From the NCBI GenBank assembly GCA_022695795.1, contig MU404099.1:186001-250000 (forward strand): a stretch of DNA of 64,000 nucleotides, in the 5' to 3' direction. A model generated the notes under the pieces. The model did not search any database. It was given only the letters and a program-made list of their open reading frames with translations, and was not told the origin of the DNA. The position numbers and the translations under genes are program-made. This document shows, piece after piece, positions 29,252 to 40,827 of this stretch; the first letter of the stretch is position 1, and each line of letters begins with the position of its first letter. The DNA comes from Biscogniauxia marginata (taxonomy: Eukaryota > Ascomycota > Sordariomycetes > Xylariales > Xylariaceae).

Positions 29252-29718
29252 GAGTGTCGGCGCTCCTGGTGCCTTCTGCCTGGTGGTGTTGGCTTTGGTT
29301 TGGGGGGTTTGTGGGGTTGTGGGGTTGTGGTGGTGGTGCGTTGTGTTCCGTTGCGTCTCGTCGGCTTGCGTTGGCGGTTTCTTTTTTTTTTCTTTTTTTA
29401 ATAGGAATTACGGGGTCGGCGTGGTTGCCTTGTGTGCTGTTGTTGGTGTGGATTGGGGGCAACCCCTTTGCACTCAGCTCAGTTAGCAGTACGTGGCGGC
29501 TGAGGAACTCGTTAGGAGTTGTTTGATTGTTTTCACGGTGGATTTTTTCTTTTTCTTTTATTGCTTCTTCACATAAAAGTCTCTTTCTTCTTTCCTTGAC
29601 AGTTTCTACGGCTCTGCGTACTAGTGCTGTGACTAAAGATGCTCAATTTTTCACCTCGCCTGTGAATTCTCCTTGTCCATCCCTATAGCTGCCATATCGT
29701 CTCTCTTAGCACTCTATG
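29252..29718. other. Convergent 3' spacer
   Basis: Region between the 3' ends of the RRM-like gene and the C2H2 gene. It is G/T-rich (GGGGTTTGTGGGG type words) and holds no gene. Confidence 0.7.
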
Positions 29719-32700
29719 CTATATTTTTATCTCTGGATGTGCATTGTTATGGTGGTCCCTTAATTCTGTCTGGCTGAAATATCCCTTCCCACCAACCTTG
29801 TCACACCCATTAATACTGCAAGGATAAGAACTCCAGCCATGTTCTCTCCGCATATGTTGGACATAATCCGATTCATCGTTAAAAGGTATGGCTTCCTGAT
29901 GTAAGGATTGGAGTATATCCTCAGAGGAGCCATCCTGATATTGAGGGCAGCTGGGGAAAATACAAACCTGGTTAGGAGTGGTTTTTAATGCCATAGGAAG
30001 GACATTATCGGCACCGTAATCAATCTCGTGTATGATTTTCGCGTGCTGTATAAGGTGATCCTCGTGGGTGAACTCAATCTTACCGTGGCAACCACGATAG
30101 GTACAGGGGAATCTGTGTTGCTCTTGACCAGGTACTTTTTTTGACTGTTCATCATCAACTTTATCTGGCTTGCTTGTATCCGGGGGCGGGGGCGGGAAAA
30201 GCAGGAAGTCAGAGTTCTGGTAAGGCTCGCTGTTGCTAGGGAACTCTTCAAAGCCTGCATCGACAGACCCTGATGTCACTGGTCCAAACAAGGTTGAGGT
30301 GTAGTCCCCTGGCAACACACCGGGAGCAGAAATCTGTACCCCGGGTGCAGTTGATCCATACAAATATTCGTACTCGAACGGATTTGGGAGTGAGGATGCG
30401 TGATCAAATAATGTATGAGGGGGTTGTGTCAAATAGCCGGTGGAATCTGAGGGTAATAGTGTTGCCGGGTCTGGAATCCATTGATCAGGATCAAAGTATC
30501 CAAGCCCGGCAAGATCAGCAGGTGGTTCGGCCGTATGGTTGACAGAAGAACCTACAAATTTAGGTAAGCATCTAGCTGCGCAGTGCGTAGTACGACATCA
30601 AAGGTCACAAGGAAGGGATAGGAGATCTGTATAGCTTACCACCAGTCGCCTCCGCCGTACTGACTCCCCTCTTGTTGGTATTGGTCTTGGATCGCACATA
30701 TGTCCACCCGTGCGCCTTTTCCATATGCTGCTTGCAGTTGCTCTCCCTCTTTGATTTGTAAGGGCACGGCTTGAACTGACACTCGAACATGGCCGGTGCT
30801 TCCGAGTGCTTGTCAGCTACGTGGCGGTTCAATTCCTTCTCCGTCGGCCAGCCGTGGCTGTTGTATTTACATGTCAGGACAGGACACTTCCACGGACGGC
30901 TGTGTGACTTCTCGTGTTTGATCAAATCACATGACCGGACGAATTTCTTCTCGCAGCCGGGTTCCTTGCACATCTTCGGCTCTTGGAAGTGCTTGGATTT
31001 CTTTCTCCTAACCATACTAATGTCAACCTGTATCGGTAGAAAAGGTACCGGTAGACTACTGTCTCTGGCATGTTCCTGGCTGTTGTCAAGCCCACGGGAC
31101 TTTGGTTTTAAGTGTTCTTCGTCTGCCATATCGTTCATCTGTCGTGCTTTTCGGCGGACTTGCTTTTCGGCATCGACGAGATATTCTTCATCATAAGGTT
31201 GCTCGTCTGGTCGGGTTTGGCCTGATTTTTCGATGAGAGGAAGGACTCCGCGGATAGTATTGAATACCACAAGGCCAAACTTCTGAAATAGCTCGGGGTT
31301 GGGAGCCGATTCCTGACTCGGTTAACACAATTGATTTGCATAAATGACAAGGTTTTCTTACTTGAGCACCGTATATCAGGGCAGTTTCTATATCTCTTAA
31401 TGTCATGCCAATATGCATCTTCTCCCGGACTTGAGAGATCATTTGGTGAAAGACCTTCAAATCATCCATTTCAAGTAGTTGATCGAAAACACTCCGCTCA
31501 ATCTTTTCAATTAGATCAGTAACGCGGCTGGCTGTCTCCGATTGGGGCCACATAGTATCTATCGTATCCTGGTCTTCCTTGTCCTGAGAAGATGTCTCCG
31601 ACGAAGCTAATCCAGAGTCGTCATCGGTGCCATCCTCCGAATCGAGATTTGTAGGCAGTACAGTCAAAGAAATTTCTTCTAAATGCCTTGCGAGGTGGGT
31701 TTTCACATGCATCAACCCATCTGAAAATTTTTCCTGGCATATCGGACAAGTGCAACCTTTCGATGCTTGGGGATAATCATGATCCAGTGCCAGGTGATCT
31801 TCCCACTCTGACTTTGTCGAAAATGGGGTTTTATTGAAGTCACATTTACTGTCGAGGCAAACATACGGCTTCAAGTCCGAGAATAGGTGTTTTCTAAGGA
31901 TAAAATTATGTTATTAGAAGTTCCAGGGTGGGGGTGTTTGATATGCTTACTTCCACAAGGACTTGTTCGATATGGTGACTCTTCTCCCGCAACCAACACA
32001 CGCAAAGGGCATTCCTTTCTTGGCTCCTTCTGGAAGCGATGGTATCCGAACAGACTCCCCTTGACACCCATGATATGATACCACGGTTTCGGCATACTGG
32101 CTAGCTACAGGATTTGGGGGGGCTGAAAGAGCTGGACGGGCTGAAGGGACCGAACTCCCAAGGGCAGAGTCATGGAATGTCGTTGAAGCTACCTTACTGG
32201 AGCTGGCCTTGGTAGCAGAGTCTATCCCCGGTTTATATGGGGACTCAATGGACTGCTGTGGTCGGGAGTACAAGTCTTTGGTTTTCTGGTATTCGAGAAC
32301 GCGCGCCCAATTTGCTTTCCCAAGTCGTTCAGCCAAGTCAGGATCGCATTGTGGATATCGCCAGCAGATACGGTCAATGAAATTTTTGGATGGATCCCAG
32401 GTGCTGAGCTGTGCTGGATCAACAGATTTCTCTGTTACAACGGGCCCAACGGCTTGTTCATTAAACCGAGAGCCTAGATCGAGCAGACATTCTGAATCAG
32501 TCTTGAGGTCTTCTGCTATCTCGTCTAGGTCCGAAGCACCAGACACCGAAGATGTCTCACTGCTTGTATCGCTGTCGGAGTCCCCTGTATCATCCTGCTG
32601 TGTGAGATATTTCAACTTGTCTGCTGCGTGAGCGACGGCATTTGCCTTAGCGTGCAATTGAACCTGCTGTTCAGGTGCGACGATCGGTAGTAGACCTGAT

Positions 32701-33064
32701 CCGCATCAGTATATAAAATGGAAATGGGAAACCGTAATCATGTACGTTTGGTAAGTGTCTGACAAATACTGAATAAGAGGCGAAGAGTAAGACTTTTGGC
32801 CCTCCGGGACCTGTCCAAAGAGGTGTCCAGCAAACCATCACCGACACCGAATCCATCGGCCCAGAGCACTAGATAGCTGTGACTACGTTGCAAACTGAGG
32901 AGAACTGGTTTCCCAATAGATGCGTCATGGGTAATTTTGGCAAGAATACCAGAGTAAAGCTCCGAGCAAGCTTTGTAGAGATGCGCAACCAGTGGTGGCT
33001 CGTCGGCATCACGCTCCGGACTGACTGTCTGTTGCCACTTCACTATGAGATCGACCTCCGCCAT
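29719..33064 (-). CDS. Multi-C2H2 zinc-finger protein (1033 aa)
   Basis: A large fungal zinc-finger protein; no specific role is known to me. Minus-strand exons are 33064-32746, 32695-31951, 31893-31362, 31312-30640 and 30551-29719, with introns of 49-88 bases that all keep frame. The first about 110 residues (AEVDLIVKWQQTVSPE, LVLWADGFGVGDGLLD) form the conserved N-terminal block seen in a fungal family of C2H2 proteins. A disordered linker with acidic and Ser-rich runs follows. About seven C2H2-type units are visible, among them CPICQEKFSDGLMHVKTHL, CKEPGCEKKFVRSCDLIKH, CPVLTCKYNSHGWPTEKEL and CSINGCDKVGGKGYFSQTEL. A proline run lies before the last fingers. It is divergent from the DUF7580-like gene with a 432-base shared upstream region. 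DNA binding is plausible, but several fingers have long or irregular spacing. Confidence 0.88.
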
Positions 33065-33496
33065 AATATCATTGAAAGGCCCATTGAAAGGCGATTATTG
33101 GAGTGCAATGATGCCGCAAGTATTCAAAGCCTGTCTAAGCACCATCAACCCGTCGTAACGGCTGTCTTTGGTTGGTCTTTAGATAAACAACATTGTAGGG
33201 AGATAACTTCTAGGCCAGCTGAGCCTTGGTGATGGGAGATGTGCCATATCTTACCGACTTGCTTATCATGTGGCGTGCCAGTGTGCATGAGCTAGACTAG
33301 GTAGATAGCTACCTAAGGTAGAATCTGCCTTGCAGGTTGCCTCCGAATGCACAGCCACTCTTGTAGGACCTTTGGGGTTTAGCATTCCGTAAGCATGCAG
33401 GGGTTCAACGAGGCTCCGAGGGGAGGTAGCAGATCAAATCCGACATTCTTCTTCCATGGACGAAGTCGCTTCTTCACAGTTGATAGTGATGACATT
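33065..33496. other. Shared upstream region of a divergent gene pair
   Basis: 432 bases between the start codons of the C2H2 gene (minus) and the DUF7580-like gene (plus). It includes a possible upstream start at 33395 in frame with the latter. The close spacing suggests a common promoter region. Confidence 0.6.
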
Positions 33497-35340
33497 ATGG
33501 CTGAACTCGCGCTCGCTATATTACCACTGTGTCTCACTGCCATAAAAGGCATTGGTGTGGCGAAGAAGAAGCTCAAGATACTTCGGCACCATGACAGTGA
33601 GATGAAGCGCCTACGGAAGAAATTCACAGCACAGATCGATATCTTTCTCGACGAATGTCAACTTCTGTTCCAGGAATTCTTGGATCCTAAAGAAGCTGAG
33701 TCAATCATTGAGAACACCACACATCCGAGATGGAACGAGTCGCAATTAGACGAGCAGCTTAGAGAATACCTGGGAAGAAAATATGGGGCCTTCAGTGAAG
33801 CGGTTGCCGAGATCAAGGATTATATCACAACTCTGAGTGAGGAACTCGACACAAAGATAGCAGGCAATAATGCACAAGTCAATGTAGGGCTGTCTGATTT
33901 GTAGTAGCCAACTATGACGGGTATGAAGCTGACACGTGTTCTACGTAAAGTTGAAAGCTTCAGAGAAAATGCGCGAAGCGGTCGGTGTCATGGTCAACAA
34001 GTCGAAATACGATTCCCTGATAAATGGACTGAAAGATTCTAACCAAGATATCAAACGACTGAGGAAAACAGCCAGCAAGATCCAACGATGCCAGGTGAGA
34101 GCATGCGCCAAAAGGCCCAGGCCGTTGCCATCATTCTACCACCAAGTCATGCAACATTCCAAATCTTTCTACGATGCACTGAGGAACTTCTGGTCTTGCT
34201 TCCAAGTTCAACACACAAGCCATGACGTTCGATTGCTCTTGGACTCGAGAACTGATGGCACTCTTCGCGTCATCGTACGTTACTGTACAAACTCAGGATT
34301 CCAGGTTCAAGAGTAGGTTTCCCAGGAATATTCCAAAAGACGAGGCTAAGACAACGGGTAGTGGTATACTAGACTTACTTGTGCGGTCACAAAGCTTGCG
34401 TTTTGTTCGCATTACATTACCTGCCATAGAAACTACTTCGTGGGCATCCCTCGACGAAGGGCGTCCAAACAAGGCGAGGAGAGTAAGATTCTCGGACGAC
34501 CGTGCCAATTCCAGCAGTACCACTACCTTAGTGGATGAACTGAAAACTACAACAGAATTATACTCGCAAGCTTTGCCGTTAGACTTGTGCCCTACAGGAG
34601 ACATTTGCTCACAACTTTGCCGTCAAGCTGGCGCAAAATGCTGCAGCTACCTCGACACATCAGACAACCTTAGGCATCATCTCTCTTCCGTATGTAACCC
34701 GGATTGTGACCACAAAGAGTGTCTCAATACAAAAGCACTAAGAGAGCCTGCACCATTAGACAAGATCTTCAACCTCCCTGTTGAACGCTCCATTTCTGTA
34801 CCCGAGCAAGTCCGACTCGCTTTAAAATTGGTCAAAGGTGTCCTTCAATTCCACTCGACCCCCTGGCTTCAGCCGTATTGGCGCCTTCAGGATCTCTCTT
34901 ACTTCCAGACAGACGACGGCCTAGCCGCCTCCTTGAATACACTCCATATCAGTACTGAGCTCTCACAGCGGCAACAGCAACAACAATGCGATACTGTCAT
35001 GACGGACAACGCCAGCGAGATTATAGACGCACAGCTTGCGTGCGGGATTAGAAATCTAACAATGCATAGTCTGGGCGTCGCACTACTTCAGATCGGACAG
35101 TGGAATGCCTTGAAACCCGACGATATTGTCGAGGTGAGAAAGGTGGCTGACCTGGCTGAGCGCGACTCGCGTCTGGGGCCTAGGTACCAGAAGATCACAC
35201 AGCAGTGTTTAGACTGTGACTTCGGATTCGGAAAGGACCTCAGCCAGCCAGAGCTCCAGAGCGCTGTCTACAAGGACGTGGTCTGTGAGCTCGAGAGTTT
35301 GATAAATACCTTAGAGGGGAGGATTCCTGAACCATCATAG
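33497..35340 (+). CDS. DUF7580-type fungal protein, possible allorecognition/innate-immunity relative
   Basis: A member, by pattern, of a large fungal family with a hydrophobic N-terminus (MAELALAILPLCLTAIKGIG), helical middle and a C-terminal DUF7580-like domain. The conserved end is visible in LGVALLQIGQWNALK and the YQKITQQCLDCDFG block. Relatives are often grouped with HET-s/SesA-like prion-inhibition proteins; that link is from memory. Proposed exons are 33497-33883, 33951-34274 and 34351-35340 (566 residues). The first intron uses GTAGGG with an AAG acceptor. The second is uncertain: the frame changes between 34275 and 34350, and either the GTACGT donor with an AAG acceptor or a frameshift mutation would explain it. 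If it is a frameshift the gene is broken. An in-frame ATG at 33395 would add 34 residues, but MAELALAI is the usual family start. Confidence 0.72.
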
Positions 35341-36163
35341 CCAATCTACAAAGATTTATACGAGTCTACGACTCTTTTTAGCGTTTACGCGGTCGTAAAT
35401 CATCAATGCCGAATATGTAACTTAAGATTCACTCTTAAATGCTATACATGAACCAAGAAAGAAAAGAAATTATATTTATAATGCACAGAAAAGGTCCACA
35501 CTCTATCGGATACTTAGTACCTGAACGTGCATATCCAGGCACACAGTTCACTATACTCTCCCACCCTTGCACCCAGATCCCCAGCCCGTTATCAGATTCT
35601 GGTAAATCGGGTACGCAAGTTTAACATAGTAAAAACTAGCGAAAAGTGGTCGCCAGAAAAGGAACCGATGATGTGATTTAACGAATCAGTTCTAGTTATG
35701 TAGAACATAGAATAACTAGCGAGAACTGTGAAATACCTACTCGAGACGAGATACCAAAACGGCTTTTATGTTACCCAAATACAACTATCCAGCTATGGCC
35801 CAACCTGCGGACAGATTTTTTTGGTTTAACACATCAGCCTAAGAACTAAATATTCCTATAGGCTATGCCCAATATTATGTCAAACCGTATGAGAAAGATG
35901 GACCCCTTACAGTTTGATATCATTGCCTGGAATTTTCTTCAGTCATCATCAATCCCAGTCCTCAAGTCTTTCATCTTTATTGAACGGAAAAATTAGACGA
36001 ATCACTACCTTCGACCCTCTGTATTCATGTCCAGACAACTATAAAGTTGAATTAGTTCAATAAGATTACTTCTCGCTTTTGACAACAGATAAAGTGAATA
36101 CACAAAACTGGAGACCCCAATTCATCCCCCCTTATAGAGTTACATAAGCGAATTCAAAATAAT
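35341..36163. other. Convergent spacer
   Basis: AT-rich DNA between the 3' ends of the DUF7580-like gene and the ATP-grasp gene. No gene seen. Confidence 0.7.
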
Positions 36164-37576
36164 TTAATTCACGACTTGCTCTATGTACTCAAGAACGCCA
36201 TTAGACTTGTCTTTGGCGTTCTCATATCGCTCCAAAATCAGCGACGCTTCGATGTCGTAGATGTCCGGCACCGGCTGCCTCTCATAATTCAGGGGCGCAT
36301 CCGAGATGGAATGCGGGATGAACATAGAGCCATTCGTGGTGATCGGCGTTTTGTCCTCGCGGATACCCAATCCCGCCGGCTCACCATCCACGAACCAAAG
36401 ACCGAGGACGGGGTACTGCGGAACGTTTCGCGTGTCTTTGAACTCCGGCAGCAGTGCGAGCTCTTGCAGAATGTATCCTTCCTTGCCGTAGTACCCGGTC
36501 TTGGAGTCCTGGATCACCCGGCCGTCTGCGTGCAGAAGTACGTCGGCGCCTTCGCGCGCGAAGATCGGCTTCCGCGCGTACCTCGTGAGCGAGGCCGGCG
36601 CCTCATTCTCGAAATAGGTCGGCAGTAGCCATTTCGACCGCGGGTCGTCCTTGAAGAGCTCCCAAAGGATCGCGAAGAGGGCCTTGTTGCTCCACAGCAT
36701 CTTGTAGGGCGCCTCGATCCAGATGGTCCCTCCGACATATTCCCCGGCCGCGTTGCGCTGGCCGATCGTCTCCATGTCCTTGAAGCATGCCTCTCCGAAC
36801 TCTTGCCCGACCATGTACTCCCACGGATAGAGCTTGAAGATGACATCAATGTGCTCGCCATCCTGGTCGAAGAAACGCCCATCGGGGGATAGAGCAATCT
36901 GTTCTATGTACAAGGTTTTAGTAGGCCATCCCGCTTGTCGACATGTGTCCAGTAGAAGGGTGGTGTTCATGGCGTCCTCTCCCGTAGGCTCCCCCCTTCC
37001 GACCGCGAAGTGCACTGTGGGACGATGCCCCAACTTCTGCTCGATCAGATCTAGATTTCTCTTCCATGCCTCGATGAGTCTCTCAGTAAGGGAGTTGTAC
37101 TGGTCGTTTCCGTGCCCTGTCTGCTGAAGCCATAACCATTGGATTACAGCAGCCTCCACGACCGACGTGGGCGTGTCCGCATTGAACTCATAGAATTTCG
37201 GGACTCGCAGCCTCGGGTCCGGATGATCGAGACCTCCAAAGCAGACATCGAATCGCCCATAAACGCTTCCCCAGGCGGGCTCTTGATTCCACGATTCCTT
37301 GATCTGCTGAAGTGCGAACGCAGGAATTGCCATTTTGCTTGTGATCACTTCGGGATGCTCCACAAGATAGTCGGCAGCCTCGCAACACAGGTCAAAGACG
37401 TCTTTCCCTGCTTGTTCGAGCAGCTCGATCTCCTTGCTGGTAAAAGAATAGTATCGGTCATCCGGCCAGTACGGGTCTGATGTATTTCCCGGACCGGGAT
37501 TCTTGGAATACACAAGGCCTTGGCTCTGTACGAGCCGCGTTGCGTTGGGCCGCTTCTCTACGGGGATACGTCGCAT
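36164..37576 (-). CDS. Glutathionylspermidine-synthase-like ATP-grasp ligase (YgiC/YjfC type)
   Basis: A single intronless frame of 470 residues. It matches the GSP_synth fold (PF03738) as in bacterial YgiC/YjfC, which are ATP-dependent carboxylate-amine ligases lacking the amidase half of true glutathionylspermidine synthase. Family blocks are clear: WNQEPAWGSVYGRFDVCF, FYEFNADTPTSVVEAAVIQW, FKLYPWEYMV, SNKALFAILWELF, ARKPIFAREGADVLL, GKEGYILQELALLP and the C-terminal GLWFVDGEPAGLGIREDKTP. The Glu-Asn-type FNADTP motif and the Lys-Pro-x-Phe-x-Arg-Glu-Gly loop are the nucleotide and substrate site. The length is about 80 residues above the bacterial form because of short insertions. Start at 37576 is the first ATG and gives the expected RRIPVEKRPN beginning. 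There is no signal peptide, so it should be cytosolic. The substrate is unknown. The bacterial character and lack of introns suggest horizontal origin. Confidence 0.93.
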   Translation of the reverse strand: MRRIPVEKRPNATRLVQSQGLVYSKNPGPGNTSDPYWPDDRYYSFTSKEIELLEQAGKDVFDLCCEAADYLVEHPEVITSKMAIPAFALQQIKESWNQEPAWGSVYGRFDVCFGGLDHPDPRLRVPKFYEFNADTPTSVVEAAVIQWLWLQQTGHGNDQYNSLTERLIEAWKRNLDLIEQKLGHRPTVHFAVGRGEPTGEDAMNTTLLLDTCRQAGWPTKTLYIEQIALSPDGRFFDQDGEHIDVIFKLYPWEYMVGQEFGEACFKDMETIGQRNAAGEYVGGTIWIEAPYKMLWSNKALFAILWELFKDDPRSKWLLPTYFENEAPASLTRYARKPIFAREGADVLLHADGRVIQDSKTGYYGKEGYILQELALLPEFKDTRNVPQYPVLGLWFVDGEPAGLGIREDKTPITTNGSMFIPHSISDAPLNYERQPVPDIYDIEASLILERYENAKDKSNGVLEYIEQVVN

Positions 37577-39055
37577 GACTATTGTCTGTGGTATCTAATG
37601 TCAAGAAGTAATCAATTATATGTTAGTTACAGAAGGATATGTATTCTATGTGAGTGTTCAAAGGAATGACCATCAACGTAGTGAGCAATCCTATTTATCT
37701 TATTTTCCAAGGCTACCTAAGTCACAGGCAGGGACTATACTCCTTTTCGAGGACGAACTACGGTCTTTTGAGAACACTACGGTACGTATTTGAAATTTTT
37801 GGCTTACGAGATGAACATAACAACTAAAACTAACTATTATGTGTGTCTGTCCGTTAATGGATTGGAATAATAGCTATCCCACAATCCCTCAGAACATCTA
37901 TAGTGGGGTGAAATAAGTGTCGTCCAATTTTAGAATTTACCACCTTTTAACTTTAATAATAACTCTATTGTGATATTGCGATATCACGATATATCTTACA
38001 TTACATGCTAATTTTCCATATACGTTAGGTATTTACTGTATTTTGTTCCCTCTTTATTTAACGACGTCTTATTATTACATAAATAGGGGAAAACCGTAAG
38101 TTTCATTGTGTTTATTTTGAACTATATGATATCATGGTATGTTATTATGTCATCTTTATGAAGTAGGCCCAAGATATTCTTTTCGAGGATATCCTCGATA
38201 TGACGATGTATAAAGCGCGTTTGAAGGGTATCGTTATGAAGGGAGTATACCTTGGATTGTAAAACTCAGGTAACAATATCCGAAGGATCAGAACTGTGCC
38301 GCAACAGCGGGCACGTTGAAATTAGTAGTAGCCACATTTCAAATAAACATGGATACGATGAGGTGTCAATGCCAGACTCAGTGCTGGTAGCACTACCAAC
38401 CTAATCCTCCACAATATAACAACAGAATGATCACCATAAGCATTCACTAATACGACAGGGGAAAATAGCAGGTGCATGATCAGGACGGCAAGTCAGACGC
38501 AAATATAGAAATGGATCGTCTATGAAATGTAGTTAACTTGCCTAGTTAGGGACGACAACACAGTAGTATCGGCGTTGCGTCACACGACGGCTGACAGCAA
38601 TAGCTCCGTTTTTGACCTAGTCGCTATCTCCGGTGAATAATGCCGTAGTCGAAAAGTCGTTTCAAGAGCCTGGTAAAGAATGAATGGATCCTTTACAGGT
38701 AAAGAGTAGAGCTAGCTTAGAAATCCTGTTCTCCATAGGGATATGGATTATCGTCAAACATGTCAAACTGCTCGTGAAGCTATAAAAAGCGGCCAAATGA
38801 TTAAAGTCGTACCACATGAAGAAGTACAATCTGTGCCACCGTGCATTACAAGAGGAACCCACAGAGAGGAAGGTCGCGAAAAGTATAAAGGGGCAATCCT
38901 TCTGACTTGTCTGAGAGTATCAAACAGCATCACAACCCATCAGATCAATCAAGAAAGCCCTAAATCCATCCCTCTGCTTCACTAAAGCAACCTTCGAAAA
39001 TAAAAGCTATACGACCAACTCATCATACTTTGGAATCTTATCAAATACCGTTAAC
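37577..39055. other. Shared upstream region of the ligase and the small secreted-protein gene
   Basis: 1.5 kb between divergent start codons. It is AT-rich around 37.8-38.2 kb, with a local palindromic stretch near 37971-37995 (GATATTGCGATATC type). No other gene is supported; a frame at 38743-38985 has no signs of coding. Confidence 0.6.
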
Positions 39056-39391
39056 ATGAGGCGCGAGCAGATCACTCTCCCAACTCTCCAGCTCGCAGCT
39101 GCGACCTTTTTCGCCGTAACCTGCCACGCGGAGACATACTGTGTTGACCAAGCCTCGAAGGTCGTCGCGAAGCCTAACTGCGATGCCGGGCACGCCCCCG
39201 GGGACTTCTTCTTGGTCCAGGGCCCGCCCGATGCCGCCATCGGCACCGTCATCCCTAGCGGCCAGAAAGTCGGCAGGGAGACCCTCGCCGAACGCCGGGC
39301 TGCCATGATGGCCGATAAGGGCTTCGTTTCTGGCGGCTTCGGGAAGAAGGACGATGACGATAATAACAACGGCGGCGGTGCTGGGTCTTAA
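39056..39391 (+). CDS. Small secreted protein with SGGFG motif (111 aa)
   Basis: An intronless gene of 111 codons. The N-terminus is a signal peptide (about 25 residues, LQLAAATFFAVTCHA) with likely cleavage before Glu-Thr-Tyr-Cys. The mature part has two Cys (in ETYCVDQ and KPNCDAG), then GDFFLVQG, the turn-rich IGTVIPSG, a charged helix (RETLAERRAAMMADKG) and FVSGGFGKK, and ends in an Asp/Asn/Gly-rich tail. The Cys-pair start and the GGFG motif near the C-terminus resemble, from memory, small bacterial proteins of the YgiB (DUF1190) type, whose gene is next to ygiC in enterobacteria. That match is an inference to be tested. It is divergent from the YgiC-like ligase gene, which makes a functional link (for instance substrate and modifying enzyme) plausible. 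Otherwise it would be a small secreted protein of unknown role. Confidence 0.72.
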   Translation: MRREQITLPTLQLAAATFFAVTCHAETYCVDQASKVVAKPNCDAGHAPGDFFLVQGPPDAAIGTVIPSGQKVGRETLAERRAAMMADKGFVSGGFGKKDDDDNNNGGGAGS

Positions 39392-40739
39392 GTTGGAAGA
39401 TTCAGGGGGGACTCTTGGGGAGGAATTTCAACCGCTTGGGTATGGATAGGCGTTTGGATTGGATTGTCATTTGGTGTATCTAGACACAAATCGGCCCACT
39501 ATGCTCATTCTTTTACTATATTACCATTGCACTCTCTATCTCTCTTCTCTCACTTCCTGTGCACCTGCATATGTTTTGTTCCTAGGTAACGTCATGAATA
39601 TCAGTTTATATATCCGGGCATCGATCCAGGAGGTAGAGTTAAAGATATTCCGAGTATATAGATACGCGCATTAACCCTCTAATAGTCTAGATAGCTACTA
39701 GCTTGGATTGTGACCCGGTTACGTAAGACATCCTTCTCGACATTACAAGATTTAACTTCTTATTGCTTCAGAACTCCTTAGCACTCCTATTAAAATATAC
39801 CGGTGTCGAAGTGCTTACAGATGCTATTACGTTTACGGCTAGTATGGTTACGTAGCTTCGTCTCCAAGGGTGGTTCGGGAGAAAGCATAGTCGATGATGT
39901 TCTCAAGTGATGATTGGTGGTGGTGAAGGGCCAATGCCATTTGCCTTGTTAAGCCCTGAAAGAGAGGTAAATATATATCTGTCGCGGACTATATAAGGGC
40001 TAATTGTCAGAAGGGCAATTAGCGTTCGCTTTTGCCACAATATCACATAAAGTGCTAGGGTCCTTACGGCTAGCTTAATTCTTGAGGTGAAGCCGAAAAG
40101 ACTAAGCACGTTAAGGTGAAAGAATGTGATGATAATACGGATTAAGGGGGGTTGGGGATTCAAAGTCCAACTCTAAGCAGATAATATCCTTACTATATAG
40201 AGATATATCACTATCATGTTTCTGCCATAGCCTTGATTATGATATGTACGGTCCATAACAGAGGTGCAAGTGGCAGGTGGACCATGTTGAGCGCTATAGA
40301 AACAAACTGTGTTACCTACGTCGGCTTTGCGGCTTTCCGAATGGAAGCGTGGTGAAGGTTTCAGCTGTGTGGTAAACTCTCTATATAGAGTATACTGTGT
40401 ATGTACCATTCAATTTTTGAAATCGCATGCTGGGTATCGGTATTGATTGAGTGTAGGGCATCTCGGCTTCCGCTTGTTTGTGTAACCAAGTCCATGTCCA
40501 AACTAAGGTACAAACACTGCAGGTAGTGCATGGCAACCGCCAAGCTATCCCCGCATTAAATTTGCCCTGCTCCAATCCTGTCCAGTGCTGCCACCAATCC
40601 TTCAAATATATAGCATAATAATTTTAAATTTCTTCAACATTGACTTGGCGAGTTGGCCTAGCGGCTTGATTCCCCAAGGGGCCGTGCCGTCTCTCAGTGG
40701 TTTGCGACCACCGGAGTGGTATGACTCTTCAACCAATCA
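39392..40739. other. Spacer before the tRNA gene
   Basis: No gene seen. Near 40645-40720 a stretch carries an A-box-like TGGCCTAGCGG and a poor B-box-like GGTTTGCGACC, which hints at a decayed tRNA-derived sequence but folds into no acceptable cloverleaf by eye. Confidence 0.55.
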
Positions 40740-40827
40740 GGCTTGGTGGTCTAGTGGTATGATTCTTGCTTAGGGTACTCTCTATCCGAGTTGCAAGAGG
40801 TCCCGGGTTCGATCCCCGGCCAAGCCC
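40740..40827 (+). tRNA. tRNA-Pro (anticodon AGG) with a 16-base intron
   Basis: The acceptor stem GGCTTGG (40740-40746) pairs with CCAAGCC (40820-40826), followed by discriminator C. The A box is TGGTCTAGTGG and the B box is GGTTCGATCCC. The anticodon stem CTTGC (40765-40769) pairs with GCAAG (40793-40797). The loop reads TTAGGG, giving anticodon AGG, then an intron at the standard position after base 37 (40776-40791), then T. A T6 stretch at about 40838-40843 is the Pol III terminator. Confidence 0.95.

Noticed and set aside
33395..33496. Upstream in-frame start for the DUF7580-type gene
   Set aside because: The extra 34 residues are polar and untypical, whereas the family usually starts at the MAELALAI-type sequence.
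38743..38985. 80-codon frame between the ligase and the small secreted-protein gene
   Set aside because: It has neither a signal peptide, a motif nor a good start context, and it lies in AT-rich spacer DNA.
40645..40720. tRNA-like sequence upstream of tRNA-Pro
   Set aside because: It has an A-box-like word but a poor B box, and no acceptor or anticodon stem could be paired.
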